A stretch of 64,000 nt of DNA from Microbacterium sp. Root180 (GTDB lineage: Bacteria > Actinomycetota > Actinomycetes > Actinomycetales > Microbacteriaceae). The notes beneath the pieces are model-generated. The model worked only from the letters and a program-made list of their open reading frames with translations. It had not been told where the DNA came from and did not search any database. Position 1 is the first letter of the stretch, and every line of letters begins with the position of its first letter. The stretch covers positions 62,404 to 126,403 of the forward strand of contig NZ_LMHS01000001.1 in NCBI RefSeq assembly GCF_001428485.1, written 5' to 3'. This document shows positions 22,600 through 32,117 of the stretch, piece by piece. The position numbers were made by a program, and so were the translations under genes.

Positions 22600-23673
22600 T
22601 CACCGGTGACTGCGGATCGTCTGCGCGGGGTTGCCCGAGGTCAGCAGGACGCAGGTCAACCCGGCCACCGCTGCGGCGGCCGCTCCCGTCATGGCGATCT
22701 GCACCAGAAGGCTCGAGAGGATGTCGGCCGGCGCGAGCGGGGCGAGGGCGGGAACGACGGCTGCGCAGATCAGACCGCCCAGCACGAGCGCGAGCTGCAC
22801 GAGGAGCATCGCTTCGACGATCGCGATCACCAAGACGGTGGGTCGCGACAAGCCGAGGAGCCGGTACAGCGCGTACTCCGCCCGACGAGGCGAGAGAAGC
22901 GTTCCGACGATCGCGCCCGCCACCGCGCCGCACACGAGATGCAGCCATCGACCCGGCCGATTCACCCAGCCCGTGATCGCCGCCTCGCTGAGGGCACCGT
23001 CTCTCATCACTGTCACCGACAGAGCCTGTGCGTCAGGGAACAGCGCGGGAAGCGATGCGCGCACGGGGGCCAGGCTCTCCGGCGACGCTTCGACCCAGCA
23101 CTGCTGCACACTCTGCAGATGGGCCGCCGGAATCGTGAGCCAGCGCCCACGCGGGTCCTCGCGCGCGCTCGCCGAGGCGGAGGACGCGGCGAAGCGCTGA
23201 TCGCCGCCGAGGGTGATCTGCGCGCCATCTGCGACACTCAGCTCTCGACCGAGCTCACTGCCCACGATGACGGCCGGCTCGCTGGATCGAGGCTCTCGAC
23301 CCCACACGATCTCGAAGTAGCCCGCAGTGGCTTCCGCGCTGCGTGCTGTCGTCAGCGCCGGTTCGCCGACCGAGACGACCTTCGGCGCCGTCATCCCGCC
23401 CGCGGCGACCACGCCCTGCTGCCCGGCGACTGCGGAGCAGTCGCGACCGTCGAGGGCTCCCTCCTCGCTCTCGACGATGAGCACGTAGGCCCCGCGGGTC
23501 TCTTCGTCTGCGAGCACGTCGGTCACGCTGTCCAGCGCCGTCACCTCGAAGGTGGCCGGCGCCGCCATGATCAGGCCGCCGATCGCGACACCGAGCGCGA
23601 AGCGCCAGGGGCGCGCGGCGGTCGTCCGGAGCGACTCCCGCAGCGCGACACGGAGCCGACCGGCGGCGATCAC
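22600..23673 (-). CDS. FtsX/MacB-like ABC permease
   Basis: A 357-residue membrane protein with one N-terminal helix (FALGVAIGGLIMAAPATFEV), a ~170-residue extracellular domain, then three C-terminal helices (LHLVCGAVAGAIVGTLL, VLVIAIVEAMLLVQLALVLG, VQIAMTGAAAAAVAGLTCVL). This 1+3 topology is that of FtsX/MacB/LolC permeases, which push substrates from the membrane or periplasm instead of moving them across. Two extracellular cysteines are visible. The GTG start overlaps the ATPase stop (GTGA). Last gene of a five-gene operon headed by a small secreted protein. Confidence 0.8.
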   Translation of the reverse strand: MIAAGRLRVALRESLRTTAARPWRFALGVAIGGLIMAAPATFEVTALDSVTDVLADEETRGAYVLIVESEEGALDGRDCSAVAGQQGVVAAGGMTAPKVVSVGEPALTTARSAEATAGYFEIVWGREPRSSEPAVIVGSELGRELSVADGAQITLGGDQRFAASSASASAREDPRGRWLTIPAAHLQSVQQCWVEASPESLAPVRASLPALFPDAQALSVTVMRDGALSEAAITGWVNRPGRWLHLVCGAVAGAIVGTLLSPRRAEYALYRLLGLSRPTVLVIAIVEAMLLVQLALVLGGLICAAVVPALAPLAPADILSSLLVQIAMTGAAAAAVAGLTCVLLTSGNPAQTIRSHR

Positions 23674-24308
23674 CGGGCCTCCGAGAGATCCAGTGCCCTA
23701 TCGCAGGCCGCCATGACCGCGTGATCGTGTGTGGCGACGATCACGGTCTTGCCGGCCGTCGCCGCGATGCGCAGGCAATCGATCACCAGGGAGGTGTTGC
23801 GCGCATCGAGGTTGCCCGTCGGTTCATCCGCGAGGACGATCTCGGCCGGCGAGAGGAGGCATCGCGCGATCGTGACTCGCTGCTGCTCACCGCCGGAGAG
23901 CGAGTTGACCACTCTCTCTTCCCTGCCCCCGAGCCCGAAGCGCGCGAGCGTCTCGTGCGCCTCGTGACGAGCCTTCGCCGGGGTCTCGCCTGCGACCAAT
24001 GCGCTGATCATGACGTTGTCGATCACCGTCCGCTGCGCGAGCACGATGTTGCTCTGCAGGACCCAGGTGCACGCCTGCCGGTGGAGCGCCGGCGCCACCA
24101 CTCTCTCATCGCCGTCGTAGCACGTCACCGCGCCCTCATCGGGTTGCCGGAGACCGCCGAGGAGGTCGAGCAGGGTCGACTTCCCCGAGCCGGACGGGCC
24201 CATCAGCGCGCTCATCGTTCCGGAAGGCCAGGTGCCCTCGACGCCGATGAACAGCCGTTCGCGACTTCCCGGGTAGGAGAATCCGACGTTGCCCGCCGTC
24301 AGCCGCAC
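23670..24308 (-). CDS. ABC transporter ATPase (MacB/LolD-like)
   Basis: A 212-residue single ATPase domain. Walker A GPSGSGKST, signature LSGGEQQRVTIARCL, Walker B IVLADEPTGNLD, H-loop VATHDHAVM. The ADEPTGNLD form is the one found in MacB/LolD/FtsE-type exporters. The GTG at 24308 overlaps the end of the upstream gene by ten bases, and the permease start overlaps its stop, so the exporter parts are made together. Confidence 0.87.
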   Translation of the reverse strand: MRLTAGNVGFSYPGSRERLFIGVEGTWPSGTMSALMGPSGSGKSTLLDLLGGLRQPDEGAVTCYDGDERVVAPALHRQACTWVLQSNIVLAQRTVIDNVMISALVAGETPAKARHEAHETLARFGLGGREERVVNSLSGGEQQRVTIARCLLSPAEIVLADEPTGNLDARNTSLVIDCLRIAATAGKTVIVATHDHAVMAACDRALDLSEAR

Positions 24309-25381
24309 TCGGCATCTCCTGCCACAGCGGACGGATTGACGAGGATCTCGTCGTGAGGCCGCAGCGGGCCGTCCACGCGAGCGGTGCCGATCGTGCCGCG
24401 CTGAACGTCCACACGGACCGCGCGGTATCCGGCGTCCGATTCGTCTCGGCGGAAGACGCAGTGCGCACCCGCGGCGTCGGTGTGCACGGCGCTCACCGGC
24501 ACCTGCCAGCCTTCGATCGTCTCGGCGCGCTCCACGAGGCCCTCCGCTTCCGAAGGACGGGACGCGGCCAGCGCGCGCTCGATGCCGGACCCCGCGAGAT
24601 CGTCGGTCATCTCCGGCGAGCGATAGGGCATCGACTCTCCCGCGACGCGAAGGATCCACTCTCCCTCCGCGTCCACGTCAGGGAGGGTGGCGCCGTCCTC
24701 CGCCGCGACGCTCACGCTCGCCAACCGCGGCGGACCGAGCAGAACGTCCTCTCCCTGTCCCGGCGCACCCGTCCCCACCGTCAGCGGCAGTGCGGCGACC
24801 ACGATCTCGGCCGTAGGGGACCACACCAGCCAGGCGGGATCCATGGCGGACACGGCATCGGCATCCGGAACACCGATACCGCGCGCGAACTCCCGGAGGG
24901 CGACGGACGTACTCCATGACCACGAGTCGCCCGGCGCGTCGAATCCCATGTCGCGAAGGAGTGCGTTCACGCTCTTCACGTCCCCGGGCGAGCTCCCCTG
25001 GCTCACGGGCGCGTAGTAGGGGGCCGGCGTCGAGGCTGCGACGCGCCACACTCCGTCGACGCGCACGATTCGCGTTCCTGAGCGGACGACGTCCCCCGGC
25101 TTCACGCCCGATTCGGTGATGAGGCCACCCCAGGCCGGCGCCTTGAGCGCGATGCCGTCGGACCACGCGAGTGTGATGGACACTGTCTGGGCGTCGACGA
25201 AGTCCCTGCGCGCGATGTGCGCGAAGACCGGCTCGGGGGCAGGAGGGCCCTGTGCCTGGTCGGCCGCGAGCATCGCGGCTCCCGCGATCGTCGTGCCGAG
25301 GGGGACGGCGAAGAAGACGGCGATGAGTGACCACGCGAGCAGATCGCCGCGCGCGCGGCCACCGCTGGTCCGCTTGCTCAT
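24299..25381 (-). CDS. Membrane-fusion-like protein with peptidoglycan-binding segment
   Basis: A 360-residue protein with an N-terminal membrane anchor (LLAWSLIAVFFAVPLGTTIA) and an extracellular remainder. An early beta/lipoyl-like part (APAWGGLITESGVKPGDVVR) resembles periplasmic adaptor proteins. Residues ~135-170 (VKSVNALLRDMGFDAPGDSW, then TSVALREFARGIGV) resemble a peptidoglycan_binding_1 repeat. This mix is seen in actinobacterial exporters that pair an adaptor with a MacB-like ABC pair, which follow here. It would link the exporter to the cell wall. ATG start overlaps the lipoprotein stop (ATGA). Confidence 0.75.
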   Translation of the reverse strand: MSKRTSGGRARGDLLAWSLIAVFFAVPLGTTIAGAAMLAADQAQGPPAPEPVFAHIARRDFVDAQTVSITLAWSDGIALKAPAWGGLITESGVKPGDVVRSGTRIVRVDGVWRVAASTPAPYYAPVSQGSSPGDVKSVNALLRDMGFDAPGDSWSWSTSVALREFARGIGVPDADAVSAMDPAWLVWSPTAEIVVAALPLTVGTGAPGQGEDVLLGPPRLASVSVAAEDGATLPDVDAEGEWILRVAGESMPYRSPEMTDDLAGSGIERALAASRPSEAEGLVERAETIEGWQVPVSAVHTDAAGAHCVFRRDESDAGYRAVRVDVQRGTIGTARVDGPLRPHDEILVNPSAVAGDAECG

Positions 25382-25989
25382 TCGTCGGTGTGGGCGGGTT
25401 CCGGATCTTCGACGTAGGTGGCGAACAGGGAGCCGTACTGGACCAGGCAGTCCCGCTCCGCCGGCGAGATCTCACCATCGTCCCGAATCGCGGCCGCCAT
25501 CTCGGCGAGCGTCGCCTCCTCCGGCAACTCCGTCAGGCCCGCGGCATCCAGGCACGCGAGCGCTTTCGGGCGCATCTCTTCGCGCTCGGCCGGCGAAAGC
25601 AGTCGCTGATAGGCCCAGACCGTGCCCACGTCGGCGAAGTAGTCCTGCAGGCATGCATCGGCGTCGCGCTGGATGGCGAGCGCCTCGTCGTCGCTCTCGG
25701 CGGTGATGTCGTAGTCGAAGGTGAGTTCGCCGTTGCTCCCCGTGTAGATGTCGCCGGGTGTGGCGCCGACATCGGCGACGCACTCACGACGCGCCAGGAG
25801 CGCACGCTCGAACTCTGCCGCCGTCACGACGCCGTCCTCGACGATCTCGCGCTGGAAGTCGGTCGTCTCCTCCAGGAGGGCGTCGAGGTCGAGCGTGTCA
25901 TGCGCGCTGTCCGTACCCTGCGCCGCGCATCCGGCGAGGAGCACGGCGAGTATCGCGAGGCCGGCCAGGCCGGGGAAGGTCTTCGTCAT
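25378..25989 (-). CDS. Small acidic lipoprotein of unknown function
   Basis: A 203-residue protein with a lipoprotein signal (LAGLAILAVLLAGC), lipid-anchored after cleavage before Cys21. The mature part is acidic and helical with five further cysteines, expected to be oxidised outside the cell. Two stretches, VEDGVVTAAEFERALL and IRDDGEISPAERDCLV, look like degenerate EF-hand loops (D-x-G-x-I/V-x-x-x-E). I do not recognise the family. It lies between the secreted small protein (15 bases upstream) and the adaptor (overlapping ATGA), so it is likely part of the exporter or its immunity or receptor component; that is inference. Confidence 0.75.
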   Translation of the reverse strand: MTKTFPGLAGLAILAVLLAGCAAQGTDSAHDTLDLDALLEETTDFQREIVEDGVVTAAEFERALLARRECVADVGATPGDIYTGSNGELTFDYDITAESDDEALAIQRDADACLQDYFADVGTVWAYQRLLSPAEREEMRPKALACLDAAGLTELPEEATLAEMAAAIRDDGEISPAERDCLVQYGSLFATYVEDPEPAHTDE

Positions 25990-26004
25990 CGTCTGGATCG
26001 ATGC

Positions 26005-26487
26005 CTAGGGGCGGACGGTCACGGTGCCGGGTGACCAGGCGCCGTCGTGATAGGCCTGGCCGGAGAACGCTGAGCCGGCTCGGAAGTACGCACCGGGATA
26101 GGTGACCTCGTCGACCATCACGAACCAGCAGCCGGACTGGTAGCCGAATATGCGGCTCCACCTCGCCCCTGAGGTCAGAGTGCCGGAGACCTTCGCCTGC
26201 GCGCCGCAGTACGTGGTGGTGGGGCCGATCCCGTGCAGGTGCTGCACTCTCGCCCTCGACATGTAGGTGCTGGTGTCACCGAGAACCGTGTAGAGCTGGG
26301 TCTGCCCCGCGCTGTGCGACCACACCCAGCCGTTCAAGTTGCGAGCGCTCGCCGGACCTGCCGTGCCGAGCGCCAGGCCCATCGTCACGGCGAGTGCGCC
26401 CGCCGCGATCCGCAGGCCCCTCAAACGTCGCGCTCGACGTCGCACCCTCGTGTCGGAGTCCTGGCGTCCGCTGTCCGTTCCCGTCAT
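26005..26487 (-). CDS. Small secreted protein, first gene of an ABC-export cassette
   Basis: A 160-residue precursor. A basic N-terminus (RVRRRARRLRGLRIAAGALA) and hydrophobic stretch end at a likely signal peptidase site, ASA before RN, leaving about 112 mature residues. The mature chain is aromatic-rich with two cysteines (TTTYCGAQ and YQSGCWF), fit for one disulfide, and little helix. I do not recognise it. The start ATG has GAGGGGGCAGAG just ahead. It is followed by a lipoprotein, membrane-fusion protein, ATPase and permease on the same strand, a layout like bacteriocin/immunity exporters. A lactococcin-972-like identity was considered, but the mature sequence does not resemble it. Confidence 0.75.
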   Translation of the reverse strand: MTGTDSGRQDSDTRVRRRARRLRGLRIAAGALAVTMGLALGTAGPASARNLNGWVWSHSAGQTQLYTVLGDTSTYMSRARVQHLHGIGPTTTYCGAQAKVSGTLTSGARWSRIFGYQSGCWFVMVDEVTYPGAYFRAGSAFSGQAYHDGAWSPGTVTVRP

Positions 26488-26517
26488 CTCTGCCCCCTCG
26501 TGGTCCTCGATCGTTCG

Positions 26518-26523
26518 AGCATA
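26518..26523 (-). promoter_or_regulatory. Candidate -10 box for the secreted-protein operon
   Basis: TATGCT on the minus strand, about 30 bases before the start ATG, in a short AT-richer stretch with two runs of five A or T. A matching -35 box is not clear. Confidence 0.35.
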
Positions 26524-26566
26524 GAGACAGAAGCGGAAAAACGCCAGCATGTTTTTCCTCCTCGAG

Positions 26567-27364
26567 TCAGGCAGCGTCGGCCTGACAGCGCGGGCACCAG
26601 AACACGATGCGCTCCTTCGTCGGGTCGGCGCCGAGGGATCCGCCACGGATGAGGGTCCCGCAGCGACGGCACGGCCGCCCCTCCCGCCGGTACACCCAGG
26701 TGGACTGTCCGGGGCGGGCGTCGCCGGTGAAGGTGCGGCCCGACCGGTCGCGGTTGGCGCGGATCATGCGGGCCCCGAGGTCGACGAGGGCCGCGGCATC
26801 CGTCTGCTCTGCGGGCGTGGTCGGGAGCACACCGCGCACGAAGAGGATCTCGTTCGCGTACTCGTTGCCGAAGCCCGCGATGTTGCGCTGGTCCTGGATC
26901 GCGACATGCACGGCGCGCGGGTCGGCGCCGAGTCGTCGCGCGGCCTCGGCGGGATCCCACACATCAGACAGCGGGTCGGGCCCGAGGTAGCCGACGAGCT
27001 CATCCTCGTCGCTGGTCGGAACGAGCTTGATCTCGGCGAGGTCGAAGCCCACCGTCTCCCACTCGGTGCCGTCCGGAGCAGTCGCGCCGATCACTGCGCG
27101 CGCCTTGAACGCCGCGTTGCGCCAGCGGTCGCCGCGACGGTAGACGTGCCACTCGCCCTCCATCTTGAGGTGGGTGTGGAGCGTCATGTCGCCGATGCGG
27201 TGCAGCAGATGCTTGCCGCGCGCGACGACATCGTGCACGGTCTGCCCGCGCAGATCTGTCGTGGCGAGCTGGGGGACCCGCAGCTCGAACCGCGTGACCG
27301 TGGCCCCGGCGAGCGCCTCGTTCAGGCGCCGCGCGGTGCGGAAGACGGTGTCGCCCTCAGGCAC
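26567..27364 (-). CDS. nei: DNA glycosylase/AP lyase of the Fpg/Nei family (Nei2-like)
   Basis: A 265-residue base-excision repair enzyme. The chain begins MPEGDT, giving the catalytic Pro and Glu after Met removal. The helix-two-turn-helix part is DQRNIAGFGNEYANEILF, and a C-terminal zinc finger has CRRC then CPRC. It removes oxidised pyrimidines and nicks the strand. PEGD rather than PELP at the start places it with the Nei, not the Fpg (MutM), branch. The GTG start overlaps the stop of lhr by eight bases, so repair glycosylase and helicase are expressed together, as known in other actinobacteria. Confidence 0.9.
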   Translation of the reverse strand: MPEGDTVFRTARRLNEALAGATVTRFELRVPQLATTDLRGQTVHDVVARGKHLLHRIGDMTLHTHLKMEGEWHVYRRGDRWRNAAFKARAVIGATAPDGTEWETVGFDLAEIKLVPTSDEDELVGYLGPDPLSDVWDPAEAARRLGADPRAVHVAIQDQRNIAGFGNEYANEILFVRGVLPTTPAEQTDAAALVDLGARMIRANRDRSGRTFTGDARPGQSTWVYRREGRPCRRCGTLIRGGSLGADPTKERIVFWCPRCQADAA

Positions 27365-30300
27365 GCGTCGGTCCCGCGGCCTGACGGGCCGCGCGCTCGG
27401 CGTCGCCCGCCGTCAGTCGGCGCAGCGTCAGACCGCGCGGCGACTCGACGAAGCCGGCGTCGCGGAGTGCACGGCCCCAGCCGGTGCCGTGCACGAACGC
27501 ACCATTGACCTGCTCGATCGTGAGCGTGTCGAGGCGCCGTGCGCGTGCGGTCGTCGCGAGGTCTCGTGTCGCCGCGGCGATCGCGGACTCGTCGCCGGTG
27601 AACGCGAGCGCCGTCTTGCCCCCGCGCTCGAGGTAGAGCACGAGTGCACCGTCGACGATGACCACGAGTGCGCCGGCCTTGCGACCCGGCCGATGCCCGA
27701 CGCCGTCGAGCGCCGGCCACGCGAGCGCAGCGCCATAGGGGTTGGCGGGGTCGGTCGCCGCGAGGGTGACCGCACGGAGCGGCGGCGGGTCGGGGAGCCC
27801 GGCGAACTCGCGGATGCGGTCGACGGTGGCGGATGCCGCGAACTGCGCCGCTCCGAGCTTCTCGACGACGTACCCGCGGCGGCAGTGCCCTGCCTCCTCG
27901 AAGCCGGCGAGCACCCGGTAGGCCTGCGCGAAGCCGCCCGGAAGCCCTTCGGCCTGCACCGAACCGCGCGTGACGACGCCGTAGCGGTCGAGAAGCAGGC
28001 TCGCCGCGGCAGTCGCGCGCAGAGAGGCGTCGGGCTCGGGCGCCGGGAGCAGCGACCACCGGCCACCGAGAGCCGGGGGACGGGGAGGAACGGATGCCGC
28101 GACCGTCCGCACCGCGGCCCCGCGGTAGAGCCGTGTGCGCGGTGCCTTGCGCGCGACGCGGTGCGACTGGGACCCGCCGCCGACGAGCGTGCGCACCGGG
28201 GCGAACGTGTCGTTGGTCACCCGGCCGGACCACGTGAGTCGCCACAGCGCCTCGATCACGGACTGCTCGTTCTCGGCATCCGTCAGTGCCCGCAGCTGGG
28301 AGGCGAAGAATCCGCCGCCGGCGGCGAGGGCTTCGAGGAGCCGGGCGTCGAGCGAATCGGGTGCGATCTCGTCGTCGGCCGTGGTGAGGGTGAGCGGGAG
28401 GGTATCGGCGGGATGGAACGCGATCCACCCGTCGCGGCCGGCGAGGCTGCCGTGTCCGGACCACGCGACCTCTCCGCTCGAGGTGAGTTCGTCGAGCATC
28501 GCGGGCGTGTAGTCGGCGATCCGCGCCGGCAGGATCAGCGACTCCCACGCGCTCGCCGGAATCGGGACGCCCGCGAGCTGCTCCACCACGGCAGCGACCC
28601 CGTCGACTCCTTCGAGCGGCCGCGTGATGTGCTGCCACGTGGGCAGGAATCGGGCGAATGCGTCCTGCGGCACGGGCTCGACGCTGCCGCGGATCGCGGC
28701 GAGCGAGCGCATCCGCAGGCGCCGGAGCACTTCGGCGTCGCACCACTCCGTGTCGTCGCCGGCCGTCGCGGCGCTCGCCGGAAGGAAGAAGCCGCTCGCG
28801 ATGCGACCCTGCGACTCGAGCCGCTGCAAGGTCAGCCGGGCGACGGCGACGCCGATGCCGAGTCGCTGGGCTGCGGCATCCGCCGTGAAGGGGCCATGCG
28901 TGCGGGCGTATCGCGCCACGAGGTCGCCCAGCGGATCGGCCAGCGGCTCGAGGAACGCCGTCGGGATGCCGACAGGAAGCGCCACGCCGATCGCATCGCG
29001 CAGGCGGCCGGCGTCTTCGACGACGGCGAACCGCCGCGTGCCGGCGATGGTGACCGCGATCGCCCGTCGGGCGGTGACGAGGGCGTCCAGGAGAGTGGCC
29101 GCCTCGTCCTCGGCCGCCGTCGCGTCCGCGGCGCCGGCCGAGTCGGCGGCCTGGAGTCGCACCGCCACCTCGGCGGCGTCCAGTGGGCCCAGGATGCGCA
29201 GCAGGTCGGCGACGCCCTCGATTCCGCGTGCGCGTCGTTCGGGATCGAGGCGCTGCGCCTCGCGCTCGAACTGCGCGATGACGTCGGGATCGAGCAGCTC
29301 GCGCATCTCGATCTTGCCGAGAAGCTCGGACAGCAGGGCGGGGTCGACCGACAGCGCCGCGGCGCGACGCTCGGCGAGCGGGGAGTCGCCTTCGTACATG
29401 AACGCGCCGACATATCCGAACAGCAGGTCGCGCGCGAAGGGCGAGGGCTGAGCGGGCTCGGTCTCGATGAGACGGATGCGGCGATCCCCGATGCTGCGGG
29501 CGATGCGCAGCAGGGACGGCACGTCGTAGACGTCCTGCAGCACCTCTCGGAGCGTCTCGAGGATGATCGGGAACGCCGGGTGACGCCGTGCCACTTCGAG
29601 CAGCTGGGCAGATCGCTGGCGCTGCTGCCAGAGCGGACTGCGCCGACCGGGATTGCGTCGCGGCATCAGGAGGGCGCGCGCCGCGCACTCCCGGAAACGC
29701 GAGGCGAACAGGGCCGAGCCGCCCACCTCCTCGGTCACGATCTGCTCGAGCTCGTCGGGATCGAACACGAACAGGTCCGCGCCGGGAGGGTCGGCCGCGG
29801 CATCCGGAATCCGCGCGATGATCCCGTCGTCGCTCGCCACAGCGGCGCCCTCGACTCCGAGGCGTTCCCGGATGCGGGCGTTCACGGCCAGCGCCCACGG
29901 CGCGTGGACCTGCATGCCGTAGGGGGAATGAAGGATGACGCGCCAGTCGCCCACTTCGTCTCGGCCGCGCTCGACCGTGAGCTGGCGGTCGGTCGGGAGC
30001 GTGCCCGTCGCCTCGCGCTGCTCGGCCAGGTAGGCCAGCAGGTTGACCTGGGCGTAGTCGTCGAGTCCGGCCTCGCGCAGGCGCGCCTCCGCCTTGTCGG
30101 GCGGGGCGGTCGACACCTCGCGCGAGAACTTGCCGAGGGCCTCGCCGAGCTCGGCGGGTCGTCCGATGCCGTCGCCGTGCCAGAACGGCACCTTGCCCGG
30201 CTGGCCGAACGCGGGCACCACGTTGACGCGGTCGTGCGTGATCTCGACGATGCGCCAGCTCGTCGTGCCGAGGGTGAAGACATCGTTGACGCGCGACTCG

Positions 30301-32111
30301 TAGACCATCTCCTCGTCGAGTTCGCCCACGCGGGCGTTCTGCGACTCGCCGGCCACGAACACCCCGAACAGTCCGCGGTCGGGGATCGTGCCGCCGCTCG
30401 TGACCGCGATGCGCTGCGAGCCCGGACGTCCGGTGAGGGTGCCGTGGTCGCGATCCCACACCAGCCGCGGTCGCAGCTCGGCGAACTCGTCGGACGGGTA
30501 GCGCCCGGCCAGCAGGTCGAGTGTCGCCTCGTACGCCGAGCGGGGGAGCGCCCGGAACGGTGCACTGCGCTTGAGCGTCTCGTACCAGCCCTCGACGTCG
30601 AGCGGCACGAGCGCGCACGCCGCGACGGTCTGCTGCGCCAGGATGTCGAGCGGGTTCTGCGGGATCGAGATGGCCTCGATCTGGCCCGCCAGCATCCGCT
30701 CGGTGACGATGGCGGTGTGCAGGACGTCGCCGCGGTGCTTGGGGAAGAGGGCCGCGCGGCTGACCTCGCCGACCTGGTGGCCGGCGCGCCCGATGCGCTG
30801 CAGGCCGGATGCCGCGCTCGGCGGCGCCTCGACCTGGATCACGAGGTCGACCGCACCCATGTCGATGCCGAGCTCGAGGCTCGACGTCGCCACGACGCAG
30901 CGGAGCACGCCGGACTTCAGCTCCTCCTCGACCTGCGCCCGCTGCTCCTTCGACACCGACCCGTGATGCGCCTTCGCGAGCACCGGGTCGGCGCCGGCGG
31001 TCGCGCCCGCCTGGGCCAGCATGGCGGCAGGGACCTTCGGCTCAGGCAGGTCGAGCCCGAGGCGCTCGGAGTAGATCTCGTTCAACCTGCCGGTGAGCCG
31101 CTCGGCGAGGCGCCGGGAGTTGCAGAACACGATCGTGGACCGCTGCTGCAGGATGCGATCGACGATCGCCTCCTCGACGTGCGGCCAGACCGAGCCGGTG
31201 ACCTCCGTCTCACCGGATCCTGATGCTCGCCTCGACTGGCCGTCGGCGAACCAGTCCTCGTCGATGACCTCGCCGGTCTCGGGATCGGTGGCCCGGCCGG
31301 CCTCGGCCGGAGTCGAGGGTTCGGTGCCCGGCGGAGGGGGTGGGTTGAGCATGTCGTCGATCGGCACGACCACGCGCATGTCGAACGCCTTCGTCGCCTT
31401 GGGCGCCACGATCTCCACCGGCGCCGCGCCGCCCAAGAACCGGGCGACCTCGTCGATCGGACGCACCGTGGCCGACAGTCCGATGCGCTGCGCAGGGCGC
31501 TCGAGCAGGGCGTCGAGCCGCTCGAGGCTGACCGCGAGGTGGGCCCCGCGCTTGGTGGCGGCGACCGCGTGCACCTCGTCGATGATCACCGTGTGCACGT
31601 TCGCGAGGGTCTCGCCCGCGGCGCTCGTGAGCATGAGGTACAGCGACTCGGGCGTCGTGATGAGGATGTCGGGCGGCGCCGTCACGAGCTTGCGCCGGTC
31701 GCTCGAGGTCGTGTCGCCCGATCGCACGCCCACCGACACCTCCGGCACTGAGACGCCGAGGCGCCGTGCCGACTGGCCGATGCCGACCAGCGGTGAGCGC
31801 AGGTTGCGCTCGACGTCGACGCCCAGCGCCTTGAGCGGAGAGATGTAGAGGATGCGAGTAGGGGAGGACCCGGCATCCGCCCGCCTTTTCTTCGCCGGCT
31901 GCGACTCGACCTGCTTCTCGCGGAACACCCGGTCGATGGCCCACAGGAAGGCGGAGAGCGTCTTGCCCGAACCCGTCGGGGCGACCACAAGCGCGTGCTT
32001 GCCGTGCGAGATCGCGTCCCACGCCCCGATCTGGGCGTTGGTCGGCGCTGCGAAGGCACCGCGGAACCAGTCCTGCGTGGCAGGACCGAACCGCTCGAGC
32101 ACGTCGCTCAT
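27357..32111 (-). CDS. lhr: Large Lhr-type superfamily 2 DNA helicase
   Basis: A 1584-residue ATP-dependent helicase, the size usual for bacterial Lhr. Motif I is APTGSGKT (Lys50), motif Ia SPLKALGVDV, motif II DEVH (178-181), motif III GLSATVRP, motif VI LQRIGRAGHQVGE. Winged-helix and beta-barrel parts follow, and the C-terminal ~700 residues form the Lhr C-terminal domain. Lhr enzymes unwind DNA:DNA and RNA:DNA duplexes 3' to 5' and belong to DNA repair. It is cotranscribed with nei. The ATG at 32111 has CAAGAT six bases upstream, the same leaderless arrangement as before the CHAT gene. Confidence 0.93.
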   Translation of the reverse strand: MSDVLERFGPATQDWFRGAFAAPTNAQIGAWDAISHGKHALVVAPTGSGKTLSAFLWAIDRVFREKQVESQPAKKRRADAGSSPTRILYISPLKALGVDVERNLRSPLVGIGQSARRLGVSVPEVSVGVRSGDTTSSDRRKLVTAPPDILITTPESLYLMLTSAAGETLANVHTVIIDEVHAVAATKRGAHLAVSLERLDALLERPAQRIGLSATVRPIDEVARFLGGAAPVEIVAPKATKAFDMRVVVPIDDMLNPPPPPGTEPSTPAEAGRATDPETGEVIDEDWFADGQSRRASGSGETEVTGSVWPHVEEAIVDRILQQRSTIVFCNSRRLAERLTGRLNEIYSERLGLDLPEPKVPAAMLAQAGATAGADPVLAKAHHGSVSKEQRAQVEEELKSGVLRCVVATSSLELGIDMGAVDLVIQVEAPPSAASGLQRIGRAGHQVGEVSRAALFPKHRGDVLHTAIVTERMLAGQIEAISIPQNPLDILAQQTVAACALVPLDVEGWYETLKRSAPFRALPRSAYEATLDLLAGRYPSDEFAELRPRLVWDRDHGTLTGRPGSQRIAVTSGGTIPDRGLFGVFVAGESQNARVGELDEEMVYESRVNDVFTLGTTSWRIVEITHDRVNVVPAFGQPGKVPFWHGDGIGRPAELGEALGKFSREVSTAPPDKAEARLREAGLDDYAQVNLLAYLAEQREATGTLPTDRQLTVERGRDEVGDWRVILHSPYGMQVHAPWALAVNARIRERLGVEGAAVASDDGIIARIPDAAADPPGADLFVFDPDELEQIVTEEVGGSALFASRFRECAARALLMPRRNPGRRSPLWQQRQRSAQLLEVARRHPAFPIILETLREVLQDVYDVPSLLRIARSIGDRRIRLIETEPAQPSPFARDLLFGYVGAFMYEGDSPLAERRAAALSVDPALLSELLGKIEMRELLDPDVIAQFEREAQRLDPERRARGIEGVADLLRILGPLDAAEVAVRLQAADSAGAADATAAEDEAATLLDALVTARRAIAVTIAGTRRFAVVEDAGRLRDAIGVALPVGIPTAFLEPLADPLGDLVARYARTHGPFTADAAAQRLGIGVAVARLTLQRLESQGRIASGFFLPASAATAGDDTEWCDAEVLRRLRMRSLAAIRGSVEPVPQDAFARFLPTWQHITRPLEGVDGVAAVVEQLAGVPIPASAWESLILPARIADYTPAMLDELTSSGEVAWSGHGSLAGRDGWIAFHPADTLPLTLTTADDEIAPDSLDARLLEALAAGGGFFASQLRALTDAENEQSVIEALWRLTWSGRVTNDTFAPVRTLVGGGSQSHRVARKAPRTRLYRGAAVRTVAASVPPRPPALGGRWSLLPAPEPDASLRATAAASLLLDRYGVVTRGSVQAEGLPGGFAQAYRVLAGFEEAGHCRRGYVVEKLGAAQFAASATVDRIREFAGLPDPPPLRAVTLAATDPANPYGAALAWPALDGVGHRPGRKAGALVVIVDGALVLYLERGGKTALAFTGDESAIAAATRDLATTARARRLDTLTIEQVNGAFVHGTGWGRALRDAGFVESPRGLTLRRLTAGDAERAARQAAGPTRA

Positions 32112-32117
32112 CCCACC

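Noticed and set aside
26005..26487. Lactococcin 972 family bacteriocin
   Set aside because: The gene order is suggestive, but the mature sequence has none of the lactococcin 972 patterns I know, and the exporter has no DUF1430-type partner.
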